Assembly: GCA_963814905.1 (NCBI GenBank)
Contig: CAWFEM010000010.1
Coordinates: 124,001-188,000, forward strand
Length of the DNA: 64,000 bases
Direction of reading: 5' to 3'
Source: DASWJZ01 sp963814905
Lineage (GTDB): Bacteria > Pseudomonadota > Alphaproteobacteria > Rhizobiales > Afifellaceae
Shown here piece after piece: positions 59,620 through 64,000 of this stretch (position 1 is the stretch's first letter; the number at the start of each line of letters is the position of its first letter). The position numbers were made by a program, and so were the translations under genes. The notes under the pieces were generated by a model, which made no database searches, had not been told where the DNA came from, and saw only the letters and a program-made list of their open reading frames with translations.

Positions 59620-61752
59620 ATGAACGGCGCGGACATTATTGCAATCATCATTCTGGCGACGATTGTAATCGCCATCGTCGTCTATCTGCTGCACTGGCTG
59701 TATCGCCACTCATCGAAGGACTTGTCGTTCGTCCGCACCGGCTTCGGCGGCGAGAAAGTCGTCATGGGCGGCGGTGCGCTGGTTCTGCCGATCGTGCACG
59801 ACGTGACCGAAGTCAGCATGAACACGCTGCGTATCGACGTGCGCCGGGCGAGCGAGAAATCGCTGATCACGCGCAACCGGATGCGCATCGAGGTGAACGT
59901 CGAATTCTTCGTTCGCGTCATTCCGACGGCGGAATCGGTGGCGACCGCCGCCCGCACACTGGGTAACCGCACGCTCGATCCGGAGAGCCTCAAGGATCTG
60001 GTGCAGGGCCGCTTCGTGGATGCGATGGGCGCCGTCGCCGCCACGATGACGATGGAGGAAATCCACGAGCATCGCAGCGACTATATCCGCGACGTCAAGG
60101 CGCTGGTGGCCAACTCCCTGACCGCCAACGGCCTCGAGCTTGAAGCGGCGTCGCTCACCAACCTCGATCAGACGGACATGAAGCTTTTCAACCCGTCGAA
60201 CGCATTCGACGCGGAAGGCATGACCCGCCTGACCGAAGAGATCGAGACGCGGAAGAAGAAGCGAAACGACATCGAGCAAGACACGCTCATCGCCATTCGC
60301 GCCAAGAATCTGGAGGCCGAAAAGCTCGCCCTGACGATCGAGAAGGAAGGCGAGTACGCCCGCCTGGAGCAGGAGCGCGAGGTGTCCGTTCGCCGCGCTC
60401 AGCAACGCGCCGAGGTGGCGCTTGAGAAGGCGGAGAGAGAACGCGACATCGAAGAGGCGCAGATCCGCTCCAAGGAAGCCGTCGACAGGGCGCGGATCAG
60501 GCACGAGCTCGCGATCGATGCAGAGCACATTCAGCGCGGTCAGGAAACGGAACGACTCGAGATTCAGCGCCGCCGCGCGGTCGAAATGGAAGAGCAGGAC
60601 CGCACGATCGCGGTCGCCATCAACGAGGCGGAGAACAGGACCCGGCTCACCCAGGAGCTGGAGGAGCGCAAGAAGAAGCGCAACGAGTTTGAACAGGAAT
60701 CGATGGTCTCGATCCGCGCCAAGAACCTGGAGGCGGAGCTGCGCGCGCTGACGATCCAGAAGGAAAGCGAATACGCCCGCCTCGAGCAGGATCTCGAGGT
60801 CGAGATGCGGCGTGCCCAGCAGCGAGCGGAAGTCGAGCGCGAGAAGGCCGAGCGTCAGCGTGAGATCGAAGAGGCCAAGATCGAGGCGAACGAGGCTGTC
60901 GAAAGGGCGCGCATCAAGCTCGAGCTCGCGATCGAATCTGAAAAGATCCGGCGCGAACAGGAAACCGAGCGGCTCGAGATCCTGCGCCATCGCTCGATCG
61001 AGATCGAAGAGCAGGAACGGATGATCGCCGTTGCCGAGAAGTCGAAGCTCCAGTCGGAGGCTCAAGTCGCGGCCGAAACGGCTCGCCAGCGCGTGGTGGA
61101 GGCGCAAGAGAGCGTCACATCGGCGCGTGAACGCCAGATCGCCGAGCGGCGCAAGTTCATCGACCTCATCGATGCCTCCCAGCAGGCCGAGCGCAACGCG
61201 ATCAAGGTCACGTCGCTGGCGGCGGCGGAAAAGGCCGCGGCCGTCGATCACGCCGAAGCCGACAAGGCCGCGGCGGAGGCGGCCCGCTTCCGCTATGACG
61301 TCGACGCGGAAGGCAAGCGGAAGCTCAACGAGGCGGAGAACCTTCGATCGGACGCCTCCCGGCGCACCGCCTTGAACCAGAGGCTGTTCGAGAATCTCCC
61401 GGCGATCATACGCGAGAGCGTCCGGCCGATGGAGAAGATCGAATCGATCAAGATCCTTCAGGTCGACGGTCTCCCGGGTTTCAGCAATGGTGTTCCCCCC
61501 GGCGGCGGCTCCGGCGGTGGCGACGGCGGGTCTCCGAGAGACGACGGAAAGCCGGGCAACCTGGCCGAGAGCGTGGTCAACGCCGCGCTGCGCTACCGGT
61601 CGCAGATCCCGTTCGTCGACAATCTGCTGAAGGAGGTCGGAATGTCGCCGAACAACCTGAGCGACCTCAGCGATCTCAGCGTTCGCCTGCCCGACAGCAA
61701 GCCGTCGAAGGTGGAGAAGAAGGACGGCAAGCCCTCGCCGGGCGGGCGTTGA
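59620..61752 (+). CDS. flotillin-like SPFH/Band 7 protein with duplicated coiled coil
   Basis: A 710-residue flotillin/YqiK-type scaffold. An N-terminal membrane anchor (IIAIIILATIVIAIVVYLLHW) leads into an SPFH domain (about 25-200) with VRTGFGGEKVVMGGGALVLP and the flotillin segment RFVDAMGAVAATMTMEEIHEHR. Two tandem 139-residue coiled-coil units follow (204-342 and 343-481), about 68 percent identical over their first 130 positions. After more coiled coil comes a Gly-rich linker (PPGGGSGGGDGG) and an amphipathic C-terminus. YqiK-like proteins organise membrane microdomains. The ATG at 59620 has GGAGG upstream; a GTG 15 bases earlier is less likely. Confidence 0.88.
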   Translation: MNGADIIAIIILATIVIAIVVYLLHWLYRHSSKDLSFVRTGFGGEKVVMGGGALVLPIVHDVTEVSMNTLRIDVRRASEKSLITRNRMRIEVNVEFFVRVIPTAESVATAARTLGNRTLDPESLKDLVQGRFVDAMGAVAATMTMEEIHEHRSDYIRDVKALVANSLTANGLELEAASLTNLDQTDMKLFNPSNAFDAEGMTRLTEEIETRKKKRNDIEQDTLIAIRAKNLEAEKLALTIEKEGEYARLEQEREVSVRRAQQRAEVALEKAERERDIEEAQIRSKEAVDRARIRHELAIDAEHIQRGQETERLEIQRRRAVEMEEQDRTIAVAINEAENRTRLTQELEERKKKRNEFEQESMVSIRAKNLEAELRALTIQKESEYARLEQDLEVEMRRAQQRAEVEREKAERQREIEEAKIEANEAVERARIKLELAIESEKIRREQETERLEILRHRSIEIEEQERMIAVAEKSKLQSEAQVAAETARQRVVEAQESVTSARERQIAERRKFIDLIDASQQAERNAIKVTSLAAAEKAAAVDHAEADKAAAEAARFRYDVDAEGKRKLNEAENLRSDASRRTALNQRLFENLPAIIRESVRPMEKIESIKILQVDGLPGFSNGVPPGGGSGGGDGGSPRDDGKPGNLAESVVNAALRYRSQIPFVDNLLKEVGMSPNNLSDLSDLSVRLPDSKPSKVEKKDGKPSPGGR

Positions 61753-61829
61753 CGCAGGACAAGGCAAACCGTCGGACACCGGCCGTGCGGCTGCGCGTCG
61801 ATCCTCGAAGTGCGTGAAGTGAGTGAAGC

Positions 61830-62255
61830 ATGACCGCCTCCGCACCGTCAGAGCACCGATTGGCGGTCATGACCGATTGGGCGTTTTTCGCCAGCTTCGG
61901 TTTCTCTCTCGTGCTGTCCGGCTTTTCGCAGGACGATCCGATAGCCGGCCTCGCCGGTTTCGGTGCTTTTGTCGCCGGGTTCATCGCCCACGTCATCATC
62001 AACCGGATTTTCGGTGTCGGCTTCAGCAGTCCTCAGGTCGCTCTGGGGCTCACGACATTCACCGTCTGTGTCTTCAGCTTCATCGCCGGCTGGCTCTTTG
62101 ACCCTTCTTTCACCCAAGCCGACGTCGTCATCGGCCTCGCCGGGTTCAGCGCGATCATTGCCTGCTTCGTGATCTACGTCATGATCAAATACGGCGTTCG
62201 GGAATCCTACGCGATGATGCATCGCCTGCACACGCAAGAGCGCCGTTTGCCATGA
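61830..62255 (+). CDS. small four-helix membrane protein of unknown function
   Basis: A 141-residue protein with four predicted transmembrane segments (about 18-34, 40-60, 72-92 and 100-120; for example GFSLVLSGF, GFGAFVAGFIAHVII, TFTVCVFSFIAGWLF, GFSAIIACFVIYVMI) and a short basic C-terminus. The family is unrecognised. Segments 1-2 and 3-4 each contain an AGLAGFGA/IGLAGFSA motif, suggesting an internal repeat of a two-helix hairpin. The stop overlaps the symporter start by ATGA, so it is translationally coupled to the symporter and may be a small subunit. Confidence 0.72.
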   Translation: MTASAPSEHRLAVMTDWAFFASFGFSLVLSGFSQDDPIAGLAGFGAFVAGFIAHVIINRIFGVGFSSPQVALGLTTFTVCVFSFIAGWLFDPSFTQADVVIGLAGFSAIIACFVIYVMIKYGVRESYAMMHRLHTQERRLP

Positions 62256-64000
62256 CTGAGAGGCTCGTCTGGCTCTTCGTGTTCTTCGCCCTTTACGCGG
62301 CCTACTGCGTCTATTGGGGCCTGACCAATGCGCGGGTGGCGCGCACGGCCAGTGATTTCTTCCTGGCCGAGCGACAGCTCCCGGCCTGGGTGTTCGTCGT
62401 TGCCGCGACCGTGATGTCATTCACCGGATGGATCGCGATCGGCCTGCCGGCGATGATCTTCCGCGACGGGTTTGCGATCGCTCCGCTTGCGCTGTGCGCG
62501 ATCACGATTCCCTTGACCGGCGTTCTCTTCCTGAAGCGCCAATGGGTCTTGAGCCGCCGCTTCGGCTACGTCACGCCGGCTGAGATGTTCTCCGACTATT
62601 TCGGGGGACGGCTTATGCGGCTGATCGTGCTCTTGATCGCGCTGCTCTTCGCGCTCCCCTTCCTCGGCATGCAGCTGGCGGCGGCCGGATACCTGATCCA
62701 GGTGCTCTCCGATGGAGCCGTTCCATGGGTCTTCGCCATGTGGCTTCTCGCCGCCATGGTGTTTCTCTACGTCTGTCTCGGCGGCATGCGGTCGGCCGCC
62801 TATGTCGGCCTGCTCCAGGGCCTGCTCTTCGCGGCGACGATCGTCGCGATCGGCGTCATCGCTTGGGCCAAGCTCGGCGGGTTCGGGAACTTCGTCGACC
62901 TGCTCTCCAGGCTTGGCGCGTCGAACGTCGGACCGTGGGGAGCGTCGGCGGCGGGATACAACGCCTACTTTGAAACGCCCGGCGTCGTGCAATTCGTTGC
63001 CGGCCTCGGCCGCGAAGCGCCGGCCGGCGGCATCTGGACCGCATCGATGGTTCTTAGCTACAGCTTCGCCCTGATGGGACTGCAATTGGCGCCGGCCTTC
63101 ACCATCTGCGCCTTCGCCACGCGCGACCTCAAGGGCTTCGCGCCGCAACAAGTCTGGGCGGCGGGGGCGACGGTCGGCCTCATCCTCGTATTCTTCGCAG
63201 TCATCGGGGGCGTGGGCGCGCTCTTCCTGGGCGGGTCTTCCGCCGCCGCCCAGGCAGGGCTCATGGTGGCGCGAGACCTTCCAAGCCTCGATGGCGGCCG
63301 CGATGCCGGGCTGCTTGCGTATTACATCAAGTCCGTCGGCGCGCACGCGCCCTGGTTCATGGGCCTTCTGGCCGTCGCGGCGGTGGCGGCCACGCAAGCG
63401 ACCGCGGCTCTTTATTCGTCCGCCACCGGCACAATGTTCGCGCGCGACTTCTACCGGCATTTCCTCAACCCCGCGGCGAGCGACCGGCAGCAGAAGCTGT
63501 TTGGGCGGATCGGCATCGGCCTGACCTTGCTGGCCGCCCTGCTATCGGCGACCTTCGCGCCCGGGGCGCAAGTTCAGATCGGTGCGCTGGCTCTCGCCGC
63601 CGGCTTTCAGCTTCTGCCGGCGATGGCAGGAATCTGCTGGCTGCCCTGGATCACACGGCGGGCGGCGGTCTCAGGGCTGATCGCCGGCCTCGTGGTGGTC
63701 GTCTTTACCGACCAGCTGGGCTCGACCCTGGCCCAGTTCATCGGCGTCGAGCTGCCCTGGGGTCGCTGGCCTTGGACGATTCACGCGGCTGGCTGGGGGA
63801 TCGCCTGCAATGTCGCCGTCTGCCTGGTCGTCTCGCTGCTCACGCAGGACCACGCCGGCGCCGAACACCGCATGACGTTCCATTCGTTCCTGCGGGAGGT
63901 GAGCGGCCAGTCACCCGGTATTCAATTTTGGCGGCCGGTCGCGTGGGCGGCCACCGTTGCCTGGTTCTTCTTCGCGGTCGGACCCGGCCTCGTCATCGGA
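62252..64000 (+). CDS. sodium:solute symporter (SSS family), 3' end outside window
   Basis: From ATG 62252 the frame is open to the window end (583 codons, no stop). It has at least 13 hydrophobic helices of the LeuT-fold SSS type. FFLAERQLPAWVFVVAATVMSFTGW is the family N-terminal motif, MVFLYVCLGGMRSAAYVGLLQG is the conserved TM5-6 segment, and ALYSSATGTMFARDFYRHFLNP marks the Na2-site region. The extended C-terminal helices after residue 450 resemble the large PutP/CbrA-like branch; a sensory kinase domain could follow beyond the window. ATGA overlap couples it to the four-helix protein. The substrate is unknown. Confidence 0.85.
   Translation, partial: MTERLVWLFVFFALYAAYCVYWGLTNARVARTASDFFLAERQLPAWVFVVAATVMSFTGWIAIGLPAMIFRDGFAIAPLALCAITIPLTGVLFLKRQWVLSRRFGYVTPAEMFSDYFGGRLMRLIVLLIALLFALPFLGMQLAAAGYLIQVLSDGAVPWVFAMWLLAAMVFLYVCLGGMRSAAYVGLLQGLLFAATIVAIGVIAWAKLGGFGNFVDLLSRLGASNVGPWGASAAGYNAYFETPGVVQFVAGLGREAPAGGIWTASMVLSYSFALMGLQLAPAFTICAFATRDLKGFAPQQVWAAGATVGLILVFFAVIGGVGALFLGGSSAAAQAGLMVARDLPSLDGGRDAGLLAYYIKSVGAHAPWFMGLLAVAAVAATQATAALYSSATGTMFARDFYRHFLNPAASDRQQKLFGRIGIGLTLLAALLSATFAPGAQVQIGALALAAGFQLLPAMAGICWLPWITRRAAVSGLIAGLVVVVFTDQLGSTLAQFIGVELPWGRWPWTIHAAGWGIACNVAVCLVVSLLTQDHAGAEHRMTFHSFLREVSGQSPGIQFWRPVAWAATVAWFFFAVGPGLVIG

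Noticed and set aside
60229..61062. Flotillin duplication as an assembly artefact
   Set aside because: The two 417-base units differ at many silent and coding sites, so they cannot be a duplicated read or collapsed repeat.
59710..61845. 711-codon open frame antisense to the flotillin-like gene
   Set aside because: It mirrors codon periodicity of the GC-rich, charge-rich coiled coil on the other strand. The translated product is Leu/Arg/Asp low-complexity without domain character or ribosome site.
1..64000. CRISPR arrays, tRNA or rRNA genes, insertion sequences, phage integrases
   Set aside because: No direct-repeat/spacer pattern, no tRNA-like cloverleaf with CCA or TTCGA arm, and no transposase or integrase reading frame could be supported anywhere in the window.

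Overview
The window reads as a GC-rich alphaproteobacterial chromosome segment, most likely Hyphomicrobiales (Rhizobiales). The evidence is high GC, the GlnT/Glx-type glutamine synthetase and split glutamate synthase genes, many ABC importers with tight ATGA or GTGA overlaps, and several dispersed intergenic palindromes of the type common in that order. I see no tRNA, rRNA, CRISPR array, insertion sequence or integrase. Intergenic spaces are short. The only one above 300 bases is 51707-52033, which holds hairpins but no gene.

Layout. (1) 1-4340: a sugar-type ABC importer of the RhaSTPQ/LsrACDB layout (partial binding protein, double ATPase, two permeases). (2) 4350-25468: a methylated-amine and nitrogen block. 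At its centre are trimethylamine monooxygenase (tmm, 10653-11999) and TMAO demethylase (tdm, 12170-14533). They are flanked by two paralogous modules, each a glutamine synthetase relative plus a three-gene split glutamate synthase (GATase II, GXGXG, FMN domain). The block also has a class I amidotransferase, a nitrilase-family hydrolase, an FAD amine/amino-acid oxidoreductase, a cupin-XRE and a GntR regulator, an ammonium transporter with a candidate sigma-54 promoter, and small uncharacterised proteins. The inferred flow is TMA to TMAO to dimethylamine plus formaldehyde, with methylamine or ammonium entering gamma-glutamyl amide / N-methylglutamate-type assimilation. Dimethylamine monooxygenase and N-methylglutamate dehydrogenase genes are not in the window. 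(3) 25524-33727: a branched-chain amino acid-type (Liv) ABC importer whose binding protein is transcribed divergently, together with two aldo/keto reductases, one fused to a Rid domain. (4) 33847-38728: a surface-glycan island of glycosyltransferases and an FkbM methyltransferase, ending in a sulfotransferase remnant. (5) 38760-50291: a catabolic block (MaoC/FAS1-like hydratases, CaiB-type CoA-transferase, acyl-CoA dehydrogenase, alcohol and aldehyde dehydrogenases, lactonase-like metallohydrolase, MmgE/PrpD protein) with two LysR regulators. This fits oxidation of an alcohol to an acid, then CoA activation and a beta-oxidation-like step. (6) 50537-58682: a second, heavily remodelled sugar-type ABC importer. 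Its ATPase is fused to a YbhB/YbcL (PEBP) domain, it has SCP2-like and alpha/beta-hydrolase partners, and both permeases are enlarged. (7) 58794-64000: a microbial rhodopsin that lacks the retinal-binding lysine, a flotillin-like SPFH protein with an internally duplicated coiled coil, a small four-helix membrane protein and a sodium:solute symporter that runs off the end.

The most unusual parts are regions 6 and 7: a lysine-less opsin beside a membrane-microdomain scaffold and a symporter, directly after an importer carrying two domains from ligand- or lipid-binding families. I do not recognise this arrangement as a described system. A caution applies throughout: four genes (ends or starts near 15460, 17922, 20509 and 56852) show frame breaks that each disappear if one base is removed from a short homopolymer. 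Sequencing or assembly error is therefore a real alternative to mutation.
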